A DNA stretch of 64,000 nucleotides from Tolypothrix tenuis PCC 7101 (GTDB taxonomy: Bacteria > Cyanobacteriota > Cyanobacteriia > Cyanobacteriales > Nostocaceae): the NCBI RefSeq assembly GCF_002368295.1, contig NZ_AP018248.1, positions 6,251,979-6,315,978 on the forward strand, given 5' to 3'. Within the stretch, counting starts at the first letter, position 1. The number at the start of each line of letters is the position of its first letter. The notes beneath the pieces are model-generated. The model saw only the letters and a list, made by a program, of their open reading frames with translations, was not told the DNA's origin and searched no databases. Below are positions 9,298 to 17,816 of the stretch, piece after piece. The position numbers and the translations under genes were made by a program.

Positions 9298-9891
9298 CTA
9301 TTCCTTAGCGATTATCTGACTATATTCAGTCACAGCATCATATTGGTCAGCCATTAGCGCACATTTTGCTAATATATCCAAATTTAAATCAGGCAATAAA
9401 GTACTTTTAGAGACTTTTATATAGCTGTCACCTTGCAAACAATAAACTGATAATAAACCATCTTCCCAAAACCAAACTTCAGGTACTCGCAAACGCTGAT
9501 AAATTTCTAGCTTATTAATTCCGCCACTCGTGACAGTTATTTCCACAATTAAATCAGGAATAGATTTTTTTGTGCCTAAATTATAAGACTCATCTGGTTC
9601 TCGTCGCGTTTTGTCTTCCTGTTTACCTATAGTTGCACTTCCCCGACCATAAAAGCGGATATTCTTTGCCCGCATATAGACTTCCAGCAACATCGCCAGA
9701 GTTTTTTTATAATCCTCATGGTCGTCAGAAAGTGGGGAGATAATTTCGAGAATCCCATCTAAATAAGTTAGTCGTGCGCTTGTTCCTGCAAGGGTGACAT
9801 CAAGCTGTTCTAACTGTTCCCAACTGACATTGTACAGAAGAACGTAGGAAGTCTCAGAAGTCGAAGGTTTTTCCAGGACAGGAGAAGACAT
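9298..9891 (-). CDS. Uma2-family endonuclease-like protein
   Basis: A 197-aa Uma2/DUF820 protein with the PD-(D/E)XK-type core: RREPDESYNLG and SIPDLIVEITVTSGGINKLE, followed by YQRLRVPEVWFWEDG, the family's usual run. Uma2 proteins are expanded in cyanobacteria and of unknown physiological function, with nuclease activity inferred from the fold. It stands alone on the minus strand between two copies of the dispersed 45-bp repeat. Confidence 0.85.
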   Translation of the reverse strand: MSSPVLEKPSTSETSYVLLYNVSWEQLEQLDVTLAGTSARLTYLDGILEIISPLSDDHEDYKKTLAMLLEVYMRAKNIRFYGRGSATIGKQEDKTRREPDESYNLGTKKSIPDLIVEITVTSGGINKLEIYQRLRVPEVWFWEDGLLSVYCLQGDSYIKVSKSTLLPDLNLDILAKCALMADQYDAVTEYSQIIAKE

Positions 9892-9929
9892 AAGTTAAAC
9901 CATAGAGTGGCTTGTTTCTATCATAGAAC

Positions 9930-9970
9930 TGAGATGCCATAGATCCAGACTATCTTGATTAATCTGCTAT
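9930..9970. repeat. Dispersed ~45-bp repeat, copy 3
   Basis: Contains GCCATAGATCCAGACTATCT, then TGATTAATCTGC. It lies between the kinase stop and the Uma2 start and matches copies at 7328-7386 and 9211-9272. Confidence 0.55.
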
Positions 9971-10008
9971 AGTACTCAAAACTGCGAATTCAGCACTCAT
10001 TACTTTAG

Positions 10009-12087
10009 TCACCAAATTTTGATGGTATTGCCATCACTACTTACAAGGGTTTTGCCATCTGGGCTGATGGCTAGGGAATTAACACCGCGAGAATGCTCAG
10101 TCAGGTTGCGGATTTGCTCTCCTGTCTCCAGATTCCACACTTTGATAGTCCCGTTACGACTACCACTGACAAGGGTTTTGCCATCTGGGCTAATGGCGAC
10201 GGAATCAACCGAGCTAGAATGCCCCTCCAGGGTGCGGATTTGCTCTCCTGTCTCCAGATTCCACACTTTGATAGTATTGTCACCACTACCACTAACAAGG
10301 GTTTTGCCATCTGGGCTAATGGCGACGGAAAAAACCGTGCTAGAATGCCCCTTCAGGGTGCGGATTTCCTTTCCTGTCTTCAGATTCCACAGTTTGATAG
10401 TCTTGTCAACACTACCACTGACAAGGGTTTTGCCATCGGGGCTAATGGCTACGGAATAAACATTACTAGAATGCCCATCCAGGGTGCGGATTTGCTCTCC
10501 TGTCTCCAGATTCCACAGTTCGATAGTTCCGTTAATACTACCACTGACAAGGGTTTTGCCATCTGGGCTAATGGCGACGGAATTAACATCACCAGAATGC
10601 CCAGTCAAGGTGCGGATTTGCTCTCCTGTCTCCAGATTCCACAGTTTGATGGTGTCGTCAATACTACCACTGGCAAGGGTTTTGCCATCTGGGCTAATGG
10701 CGACGGAAAAAACCCAGTGAGAATGCCCAGTCAGGGTGCGGATTTGCTTTCCTGTCTTCAGATTCCACAGTTTGATGGTCTTGTCATCACTACCACTGGC
10801 AAGAGTTTTGCCATCTGGGCTGATGGCGACGGAACGAATCAAGCTAGAATGCCCTTCTAAAGTTTTTGTTAGGAAAACATCGCTATCTTTGCTAGCAATT
10901 ACAGGTATGGGGTTAGTTGGAAATAAGCCATAACGAACATAGCTAACAAACTTGGTCAACACTAATCCGCCCACAGTAATAGCCACAACCGCGAGTAATC
11001 CTTTTTTGCGTTTGGTATTTGGACTGAAAAACTTTTGTAGCGATGCTTTCAGTTTTACTGGTGGCGTTGATATTTGAGCCTGAGAAGGTACTGTTACAGA
11101 CAGTGGTGGTGATGATGGGGTAGTAACTATAGGCTGAGTTGGCGGTAGTGGTGACGGCCGTGATGATGGGGTAGCAATTACAAGCTGGGTTGGTGGTAGT
11201 GGTGACGGCGGATTTAAATCTTGTAAAACTTGCTCTATTGACTGATAACGCTGCTGGTATTCTTCTTGCAACAACTTATCCAGTATTTGCCCAAATGCGT
11301 GACTTATTGGTTGCTGTAAATGTTGTCTCCAATTACTAACCCAGCCATAACCTTGTCGTTGCCAAAGTTGCCAAGGGTGAATTCCACTCAACAGGTGAAA
11401 ACAAGTTGCACTGACACTATATAAATCGCTGGCTGGGTAAGCTTTGCCTCCCTGCATCTGTTCTAGTGGTGCATAACCATAGGAACCGATGGTTGTTCCT
11501 ACTTGCGTCATCACCGTTGCTGTCAGTTGCTTCGATATACCAAAATCAATCAGCACCAACTTACCATCACTGCGACGAATGATATTCACTGGCTTGATAT
11601 CGCGGTGAATGACTTTGTGATGATGAACTGTTTTGAGAATATCTAATAAATCAAGCAATAATTCTTTTATCTTTTGCTCATTGAAAATTCCCTGCTGTTT
11701 TAATTCATCCAATAAATTCTGTCCGTCGATAAATTGCTGCACTAAATACAGGCGATTATCTTGCTTAAAGTATGCCAACAGCGTGGGAATTTGCGGATGT
11801 TCACCTAATTGTTCTAGTCGCCTTGCTTCTTGTTCAAATAATTCTGTGGCCTTTTGCAGTTCGCGAGTTCCTTGTACTTGTGGTGCAAATTGCTTAATGA
11901 CACATTTTTGATTCAATTTGTCGATATCTTCTGCCAAATAAGTTTTACCAAATCCTCCAGCACCTAATGATTTAATCGGGCGATAGCGGTTTCTCAGCAC
12001 TACCAATCCTACACCGCAGTTTGAGCAAAACATTGTGCCATCAGGATTGGGCGGATTGTGGCAATCTGAATTTAGGCAGCAGGTCAT
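10009..12087 (-). CDS. Serine/threonine protein kinase with WD40 propeller
   Basis: A 692-aa Hanks-type kinase. Residues 3-24 hold a zinc-ribbon-like set of Cys pairs (CC, CFS-type CSNC). The kinase domain is ~34-290 with a glycine loop (GAGGFGKTY, 42-50), Lys65, HRDIKPVN (161-168) and DFG (181-183), so it should be active. A Pro/Ser-rich linker and one transmembrane segment (~365-385) follow, then seven WD40 repeats of 42 aa (consensus SVAISPDGKTL.SGS…TIKLWNL), enough for a complete seven-blade propeller. The repeats are nearly identical at DNA level (126-bp period, 10019-10860), suggesting gene conversion. Membrane-anchored sensor kinases of this type are common in Nostocales; the ligand is unknown. 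Confidence 0.93.
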   Translation of the reverse strand: MTCCLNSDCHNPPNPDGTMFCSNCGVGLVVLRNRYRPIKSLGAGGFGKTYLAEDIDKLNQKCVIKQFAPQVQGTRELQKATELFEQEARRLEQLGEHPQIPTLLAYFKQDNRLYLVQQFIDGQNLLDELKQQGIFNEQKIKELLLDLLDILKTVHHHKVIHRDIKPVNIIRRSDGKLVLIDFGISKQLTATVMTQVGTTIGSYGYAPLEQMQGGKAYPASDLYSVSATCFHLLSGIHPWQLWQRQGYGWVSNWRQHLQQPISHAFGQILDKLLQEEYQQRYQSIEQVLQDLNPPSPLPPTQLVIATPSSRPSPLPPTQPIVTTPSSPPLSVTVPSQAQISTPPVKLKASLQKFFSPNTKRKKGLLAVVAITVGGLVLTKFVSYVRYGLFPTNPIPVIASKDSDVFLTKTLEGHSSLIRSVAISPDGKTLASGSDDKTIKLWNLKTGKQIRTLTGHSHWVFSVAISPDGKTLASGSIDDTIKLWNLETGEQIRTLTGHSGDVNSVAISPDGKTLVSGSINGTIELWNLETGEQIRTLDGHSSNVYSVAISPDGKTLVSGSVDKTIKLWNLKTGKEIRTLKGHSSTVFSVAISPDGKTLVSGSGDNTIKVWNLETGEQIRTLEGHSSSVDSVAISPDGKTLVSGSRNGTIKVWNLETGEQIRNLTEHSRGVNSLAISPDGKTLVSSDGNTIKIW

Positions 12088-12406
12088 AACTGTGCATCTA
12101 TTGGCAAATGCATTTATTATCGCTTAAACACAAGCTCATCTTGTTAAAATCCGCAAAATCATCGATAAATTTAGTTTTTTTGCAACATGGGGTTCTAAGC
12201 AGTGAACCTCTGGGGCTGATTATATCTGTGTCAAGTTTCAATGTAGGGGAGCCAGTTGCGTGGGCGGGTTTCCCGACTTGAGCAAACTGGCGTTGTGTTG
12301 TCGCCAAGCGCCGCACCGACCTGTCAACCATCAAAGGTGCGTTAGCCTACGGCGTAACACACCCTACGAATTCAGGAATTTTATGATTGCAACTTGGTAT
12401 AGTACT

Positions 12407-12914
12407 AAATCAAATAATGTTTGCGACACATCCATAATATTTTAGAGGGCAAGGCAGTGCCCACCTGTGTAAACTTAACGTGAAACCCGCTTGGTTGCAA
12501 GGTTTCGCCCTCACCCCCAGCCCCTCTCCCGCCAGGAGAGGGGAGCAAGAGATTAAATTCCCCTTCTCCCTCAGGGAGAAGGGGTTAGGGGATGAGGGCG
12601 CGAGGTATTTGTACAACGCCCGCCCTATATAGCTTTTAGCTTCAGTTGACACCACTGCGGCGTGCATTGCCCATTGATGTCAACTTAACGTGAAACCCTC
12701 TTGGTTGCAAGGTTTTGCCCTCACCCCCAGCCCCTCTCCCACCAGGAGAGGGGAGCAAGAGATTAAATTCCCCTTCTCCCTGAGGAAGAAGGGGTTAGGG
12801 GATGAGGGCGAGGTATTTGTACAACGCCCGCCCTATATAGCTTTTAGCTTCAGTTGACACCACTGCGGCGTGCCTTGCCCCTACAATCTGTCGCATTCTT
12901 TTTTCAAATTGGTA
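12407..12914. mobile_element. MITE-like element, copy 2, enlarged by an internal duplication
   Basis: The ends match the element at 7199-7325: left CAAATAATGTTTGCGACA (12411-12428), right TGTCGCATTCTTTTTTC (12889-12905). The interior is a tandem duplication of ~210 bp (12472-12681 and 12682-12890). Each copy contains two hairpin-forming segments (CCCCTCTCC…GGAGAGGGG and CCCCTTCTCCC…GGGAGAAGGGG). No supported gene. Confidence 0.6.
12472..12890. repeat. Tandem duplication of a ~210-bp unit
   Basis: Two head-to-tail copies starting at 12472 and 12682, differing at only a few positions, both running from AACTTAACGTGAAACCC to about GCGGCGTGC(A/C)TTGCCC. It lies inside the MITE-like element. Confidence 0.85.
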
Positions 12915-13002
12915 GAATTTTGTGCGATCGCATTCTTTACTGGGCATTCTATACTTAGCAACTATTGCTACTTAAACATAGAAGTATCCTGGTAATAATA
13001 CG

Positions 13003-13479
13003 ATGGTTTACCAAAATATCACAGGCTCTCTCTCACCACAAGATATCCAAGAAATTAAAGCCTCGCTACAAACTATTCAACAAAAGCTACCGTTTTTAAT
13101 CACTCTCAGTAATGAGGAAAGACGTAGATTATTAAAAATGGGTGATAAAAGCTTGGCGTTTGTCAATAATAGCGTTACTGCTGCTCAGTCAAACCGTGAT
13201 ATTCTCCCAGCTAGTTTTGATGTTGAGGAACTTGTTCGAGATTATCAATTAGCGACTGCACTTACTGAACTTTTAACTTCCATACGCCAACTCAATGAAC
13301 AAGTAGATGATACTCTACTGGCAGTTGGTAGTGAAGCTATGACCAGTAGTTTGACGGTTTATGACTATGTAAAAACAGCGGCGAAAAAGACTCCTGGTTT
13401 AAAAACTGTGGCTGAACAATTAGGCGAACGCTTTAAGGCTATTAAAAGTAAATCGGCTAAAGTTGCGTCTGATTCGTAA
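13003..13479 (+). CDS. Conserved hypothetical protein, helical
   Basis: A 158-aa, mostly helical soluble protein. It contains LSNEERRRLLKMGDKSLAFV near residue 40 and a central VEELVRDYQLATALTELL segment, then AVGSEAMTSSLTVYDYVKTA. I recognise this as a widespread bacterial family of unknown function also present outside cyanobacteria, but I cannot name it. It stands alone between the MITE-like element and the minisatellite. No membrane segment or signal peptide is apparent. Confidence 0.75.
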   Translation: MVYQNITGSLSPQDIQEIKASLQTIQQKLPFLITLSNEERRRLLKMGDKSLAFVNNSVTAAQSNRDILPASFDVEELVRDYQLATALTELLTSIRQLNEQVDDTLLAVGSEAMTSSLTVYDYVKTAAKKTPGLKTVAEQLGERFKAIKSKSAKVASDS

Positions 13480-13590
13480 GTAATAAGTCCTCATTACAGC
13501 TATTGTCTAGTTGAACAACTGGATTTTTTTATCTCACGCAAAGAAGAAGGCGCAATTGTGGTTTACATGGGTAAAGAATGCTGTGATGAG

Positions 13591-13842
13591 GTTATTTTGT
13601 TCGTGAACGAGGCTTTTTTGCTCGTCAGCGAGGTTATTTTGCTCGTGAACGAGGTTATTTTGCTCGTGAACGAGGTTATTTTGCTCGTGAACGAGGTTAT
13701 TTTGCTCGTGAACGAGGTTATTTTGCTCGTGAACGAGGTTATTTTGTTCGTCAGCGAGGTTATTTTGCTCGTGAACGAAGTTATTTTGCTCGTGAACGAG
13801 GTTATTTTGCTCGTCAGCGAGGTTATTTTGCTCGTTAAGCAA
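13591..13842. repeat. 21-bp minisatellite, 12 copies
   Basis: Twelve uninterrupted 21-bp units (GTTATTTTGCTCG followed by TGAACGAG, with TCAGCGAG and TTCG variants). Because 21 is a multiple of three, several frames stay open across it: the plus strand reads a VILLVNE heptad, the minus strand an NNLVHEQ heptad. No frame has a convincing ATG plus ribosome binding site, so no gene is called. Confidence 0.9.
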
Positions 13843-14154
13843 TCAAGGGGTGAGTTGATTGTGGTGATAAGTGCGATCGCTTAGGAATTTACAATTAAAA
13901 AAATACCGCAATGCTGAGGGTACAGCATTCAAAAGCTTTCAGTTAAACAGATTGATGATCTACGTTATGCCCTTACTGTGTATTAGATGCAAATATGAAT
14001 TAATTGCAAAAGTATATAGATTTACAGACAGCAATTACTAAAAGAAAATTAAGAAATTAGGTTTTTGCCCTAGCAAAAGAATAAAATAAGAATCGTAACT
14101 GGCTATACAGATATAACATTTGTTGTCCCGTTTACCTCATCTTTAATAACTTTT
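13843..14154. other. Intergenic stretch, nothing recognised
   Basis: A/T-rich sequence with one HIP1-like site. I see no gene, RNA or repeat here apart from the neighbouring minisatellite and the right iteron element. Confidence 0.5.
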
Positions 14155-14353
14155 GAGTACAACTTAATATATTGCAAAATAAGTTAGATAAAGCGTTGCA
14201 AAGTGTTACGGATAAAGGGTTTTGTGGCGAGTACAAAAATTCTTAACCCCCTACCCGATAAATACTAGTACCCCCAATAGAAAAAGCCAGTACCCCTACT
14301 CCAAAACAAATTTGCAATATAGTTGCAATGGGAATTACGGGTTGTGAGTACAA
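14155..14353 (-). repeat. Right iteron/box element (inverted partner of 72-277)
   Basis: Box GAGTACAA (TTGTACTC on the minus strand) occurs at 14346-14353, 14229-14236 and 14155-14162. Three iteron-like units lie between the first two, marked by GTACCC at 14290 and 14268 and TTAACCC at 14244. On the minus strand the segment GGGGTACTAGTATTTAT parallels GGGGTACAAGTATTTAT of the left element. A 5-bp ATTAA lies just outside each element (65-69 and 14355-14359), a weak candidate target-site duplication. The element ends about 110 bp before the cysE start. Confidence 0.6.
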
Positions 14354-14461
14354 CATTAATCAATCCAATAATTCCAATAGGCATGGGTTAGACTGTCCTA
14401 TTTGAAGCTGCCTGATATAAGCAGAAAAATAGCACATGGCTCTTTTAACCAGACAGTACCG

Positions 14462-15214
14462 ATGCAACAGACATTAAATAGTATCAGAAATTCTAAGACT
14501 GCTACTAAGCCGGATTCTGCAAAGACCTCCCTGCTCGCTAATCTACTCTCTGGCAAATTTTTTGAGCCATTGTTGAGTGATTTCCGCATCATTTTTGAGC
14601 GCGATCCAGCGGCGCGTAATTGGCTAGAGGTAGTTTTCTGCTACCCTGGGTTGCACGCTATCTGTTTGCATCGTCTTGCTCACTGGTTACATCGTCGCCA
14701 GGTAATTTTCATTCCCCGGTTCATTTCCCATCTAGGAAGATTCTTAACGGGTATTGAAATTCATCCTGGCGCACAGATTGGCAAAGGTGTGTTTATCGAC
14801 CACGGTATGGGTGTCGTCATTGGCGAAACTGCGATCGTTGGCGACTATACGCTAATTTATCAAGGCGTTACCCTTGGCGGTACAGGTAAAGAAAGCGGTA
14901 AGCGCCATCCTACAGTCGGTGAACACGTTGTTGTCGGTGCGGGTGCAAAAGTTTTAGGTAATATTCAAATTGGCGATCGCGTCCGGGTTGGCGCAGGTTC
15001 AGTAGTCTTGCGCGATGTCCCCTCCGATTCGACTGTGGTAGGGATTCCTGGTCGGATTATTTCTCGCAAGCAAGGCGAACCCCTAGAACATGGTAAGCTA
15101 CCCGATGTCGAAGCCAGCGTCATGCGCTCATTACTTTCTCGCATCGAGCAACTAGAAAAACAACTGCAAGAATTAAAAGTCAAAAGTCCAGAGTCAACAG
15201 TCAATCACAAATAA
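14462..15214 (+). CDS. cysE: Serine O-acetyltransferase (nif-linked)
   Basis: A 250-aa CysE transferring acetyl from acetyl-CoA to serine, the first committed step of cysteine synthesis. The N-terminal helical domain carries FRIIFERDPAARNWLEV. The left-handed beta-helix of hexapeptide repeats runs from about residue 100 (GIEIHPGAQIGKGVFIDHG, then GVTLGGTGKESGKRHP), with a coiled-coil tail. I chose the ATG at 14462; an upstream TTG would add 20 aa without family support. It opens a run of plus-strand genes leading to nifV-nifZ-nifT, an arrangement also found in Anabaena PCC 7120, which suggests cysteine supply for Fe-S cluster assembly during nitrogen fixation (inference). Confidence 0.92.
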   Translation: MQQTLNSIRNSKTATKPDSAKTSLLANLLSGKFFEPLLSDFRIIFERDPAARNWLEVVFCYPGLHAICLHRLAHWLHRRQVIFIPRFISHLGRFLTGIEIHPGAQIGKGVFIDHGMGVVIGETAIVGDYTLIYQGVTLGGTGKESGKRHPTVGEHVVVGAGAKVLGNIQIGDRVRVGAGSVVLRDVPSDSTVVGIPGRIISRKQGEPLEHGKLPDVEASVMRSLLSRIEQLEKQLQELKVKSPESTVNHK

Positions 15215-15306
15215 CCAATGACCAATGACAAATGACAAGTGACAAAGCGCAAAGTCGGAGCGCCGGTTTCCGGCGATCAGAACTTTGTAAGAGAGGACAA
15301 ACGACA

Positions 15307-15564
15307 ATGTTGCCATCTAGTAGTTATAATTTCCCCGCTGAACAAATACTGCACATTCCCCTAAGCGATCGCTGGCTGATCTACCACCGCTTGCAAGACT
15401 TAATGATTGACTGTTCCTGTTTAGCGGATGGTTCTTTAAGGGTGCAAGTCAACAATCGGCGAGAAGCACTGCTCATTCGTAGCACCGTCATGCAATTTCT
15501 CGCGTCTCGCCAAGAATTAGTAGACTGGTTAGAGCGTTGCTGGCCTGATAGTGCTGAGTTGTAA
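15307..15564 (+). CDS. Asr1405/Asl0597-family protein
   Basis: An 85-aa cyanobacterial protein matching the Asr1405/Asl0597 family, whose namesake sits between cysE and nifV in Anabaena PCC 7120. Visible features are LSDRWLIYHRLQDLMI, a CSCLADGSLRV strand, and a basic-to-acidic C-terminus (QELVDWLERCWPDSAEL). The ATG at 15307 is preferred; an upstream in-frame extension runs through repetitive DNA. Function is unknown; genomic context links it to nitrogen fixation. Confidence 0.8.
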   Translation: MLPSSSYNFPAEQILHIPLSDRWLIYHRLQDLMIDCSCLADGSLRVQVNNRREALLIRSTVMQFLASRQELVDWLERCWPDSAEL

Positions 15565-16062
15565 GGAATCGGTCAAGATTTATATTGTCACATGGGCTGG
15601 TAATTGGTAATTGGTGATTGGTAATAGGAAAGACCTATGACCAAATTAACAACCTTCATCCCCAGCTGCAACGGATTGACGCTAACAATCAATCCAAAAT
15701 CCGAAATCTAAAATCCAAAATTGAATACGCCAAGATAATTGAGAATCTTTGCAAGTATGCGTAATTATCTCATATAGTACTTCCGAATCATTTGTGGGAA
15801 ATGACAAATGAGAAAGGTCATAATTTCCGTAAAATCTCACAATTTAAAGCGGATCGCTAAAGATTTGGATGTAGAAGTTACTGTTCATTAGGAAATTTTA
15901 TTGCAGACTGATGAGGTAACGCTTCATGTGAGTTTCCTCCCAGCTGCTACACCTGAAATTTTCTTGATATATCTTGGCAATTAAAGATGTGAAGTTACCA
16001 AGTAAAGCTAGGAATTTCACATTTTTAATTCATACCGCCATCTAGAAATTAAAAGTCCGATT
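15565..16062. other. Intergenic stretch with repeats
   Basis: Holds a TGGTAAT-type heptanucleotide run (15597-15628) and a dispersed AATCCAAAAT/AATCTAAAAT run (15689-15723) that also occurs inside thiL. No gene is supported. Confidence 0.55.
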
Positions 16063-16260
16063 ATGGTTGTCCGTAACAGCGATATAGAATTTTTGAATTT
16101 TTTGCATCAAGACTTGGAACTGTCCACAGCAGATATTTCTGTGGCACTAAGACACCGCGAATTCGATAACGGCCCGTTACCTATGCTGCTGTGGCAGTAC
16201 GGTTTAGTGAATTTAGAACAGCTTGAGCGCATCTTCGATTGGCTCGATGAGCAAATTTAA
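16063..16260 (+). CDS. DUF2949 small protein
   Basis: A 65-aa protein of the cyanobacterial DUF2949 family: FLHQDLELSTADISVALRH, then LPMLLWQYGLVNLEQLERIF. It is the counterpart of the small gene upstream of nifV in Anabaena PCC 7120. It is soluble, helical and of unknown function. Long gaps of repeats separate it from both neighbours, so an operon with nifV is uncertain. Confidence 0.8.
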   Translation: MVVRNSDIEFLNFLHQDLELSTADISVALRHREFDNGPLPMLLWQYGLVNLEQLERIFDWLDEQI

Positions 16261-16672
16261 TTGTCATTAGTCATTGGTCATTTGTCATTGGTTATTTGTC
16301 ATTGGTCATTTGTTATTTGTCATTGGTCTTATTTATTTCTCTCCTCTGCTCCTCTGCTCCCTCTGCTTCCTCTGCTTTTTTACCTATCATCAACTCTGGA
16401 AAAACATACTTATTGCTACTTGGAAAACTACTGACTTTCAATGGTAAAAACAATTTGTAAATGATACTAAATTTTGGTTCGCTGTCATACAGATATGTCA
16501 AGGGGATTGCCACATAATGAAGAGTCATGAATCGTGTCTATAAGATTCTTCAGCATTTACCGTTCATCCATTAGAAATTCTATCGGCGTTTACCATTACT
16601 AGCGATTGCAGAGAACCAGGCTAGCAATCAAGAAACAATATTAAGAGTAATTCCCATAGTGAGATGATTGAA
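16261..16672. other. Intergenic stretch upstream of nifV
   Basis: Begins with a TCATTGG/TCATTTG heptanucleotide array (16262-16325) and a CTCCTCTG-type run (~16338-16380). The remaining ~290 bp must contain the nifV promoter, but I see no clear NtcA site (GTA-N8-TAC). Confidence 0.5.
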
Positions 16673-16673
16673 A

Positions 16674-17816
16674 ATGTTTGAGATGAATCAACTCCAAATT
16701 AATGACACTACACTACGTGATGGCGAACAAGCAGCAGGTGTTGCTTTTAACTTAGAAGAAAAAGTTGCGATCGCTAAGTTTCTAGATGCCATCGGTGTTC
16801 ATGAGTTAGAAGTCGGTATTCCGGCAATGGGTGAGGAAGAAACACGCGCAATTTCAGCTATTTCTCACTTGGGTTTACAAGCTAAACTACTTGGCTGGAA
16901 CCGCGCTGTGATGTCAGATTTAAAAGCTTCTCTAGTTTGCGGTTTACAGCGAGTACATATCGCTATTCCTGTTTCTGGTATTCAAATTGCCGCTAAATTT
17001 CATGGACAGTGGCGGGTAAGTCTGCAAAAACTTAAAGATTGTATTAGCTTTGCTGTTGATAATGGTCTTTGGGTAGCAGTCGGCGGCGAAGATTCTTCTA
17101 GAGCTGATGATAACTTCCTTTTAGACGTAGCGCTTTATGCTCAAGAATGGGGTGCATCGCGGTTTCGCTTTTGTGACACTGTCGGAGTTCTTGACCCATT
17201 TACTACTTATAATAAAGTGAAGCGGCTAGCCTCAGCCTTGATGATTCCGCTAGAAATTCACACCCACAATGATTTTGGTTTAGCTACAGCCAACGCACTG
17301 GCTGGGATTAAAGCTGGAGCATCTTCAGTTAATACCACTGTCAACGGCTTGGGTGAAAGAGCAGGAAACGCCGCATTAGAAGAAGTTGTGATGGCTGTTA
17401 AACGTATTTACGGCCATGATTTAGGTATTGACACTCCCAGATTATTAGAACTATCTCAACTAGTTGCATCTGCATCCGGTAGCAGTGTTCCACCTTGGAA
17501 AGCAATTGTTGGCGAAAATACCTTCGCACATGAATCTGGAATCCATGCTCATGGCGTATTGCAAAACCCCGATACCTACGAACCATTTTCACCGGAAGAA
17601 GTAGGTTGGGAACGCCGTTTAGTAGTTGGTAAACATTCTGGTCGGCATTTAATATCTAGCGTTTTAGAACAGCACGGTATCTTTCTCAACTCACAAGAAA
17701 CCCAAACTGTTTTAGATGCAGTACGCCAACAATCAATCCAGAAAAAACGTAGTTTAACTACAGAAGAAGTGTTGAATTTAGCTAGAGAACAGAGGTATTC
17801 TCATGCCACCCGATGA
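16674..17816 (+). CDS. nifV: Homocitrate synthase
   Basis: A 380-aa NifV condensing acetyl-CoA and 2-oxoglutarate to homocitrate, the organic ligand of FeMo-cofactor. HMGL-like TIM barrel with the N-terminal INDTTLRDGEQAAGVAF (metal and substrate binding), LEVGIPAMGEEE, and HTHNDFGLATANALAG followed by NTTVNGLGERAGNAALEE. FAHESGIHAHG is near the C-terminal end of the barrel. The likely start is the ATG at 16674 or 16683; the TTG at 16668 is less likely. It overlaps nifZ by 14 bp, so nifV-nifZ-nifT form an operon. Confidence 0.95.
   Translation: MFEMNQLQINDTTLRDGEQAAGVAFNLEEKVAIAKFLDAIGVHELEVGIPAMGEEETRAISAISHLGLQAKLLGWNRAVMSDLKASLVCGLQRVHIAIPVSGIQIAAKFHGQWRVSLQKLKDCISFAVDNGLWVAVGGEDSSRADDNFLLDVALYAQEWGASRFRFCDTVGVLDPFTTYNKVKRLASALMIPLEIHTHNDFGLATANALAGIKAGASSVNTTVNGLGERAGNAALEEVVMAVKRIYGHDLGIDTPRLLELSQLVASASGSSVPPWKAIVGENTFAHESGIHAHGVLQNPDTYEPFSPEEVGWERRLVVGKHSGRHLISSVLEQHGIFLNSQETQTVLDAVRQQSIQKKRSLTTEEVLNLAREQRYSHATR

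Noticed and set aside
10019..10933. Several plus-strand frames with repeated sequence opposite the WD40 repeats
   Set aside because: They are antisense shadows of the homogenised WD40 repeats; the minus-strand kinase is clearly the gene.
12098..12667. Short frames in the gap after the kinase start and in the duplicated unit
   Set aside because: They run through repetitive, hairpin-rich DNA and show no coding features.
13591..13842. Possible CRISPR array
   Set aside because: The units are head-to-tail without unique spacers and no cas gene is present.
13534..13884. Open frames on both strands across the 21-bp minisatellite
   Set aside because: They stay open only because the unit length is a multiple of three; neither has a convincing ATG with a ribosome binding site.
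72..14353. Classic Tn7 or CRISPR-associated transposon identity for the inverted ends
   Set aside because: No TnsA/B/C, TniQ or Cas gene is visible inside and the terminal sequence does not match those I know, so only a generic mobile-element interpretation is offered.
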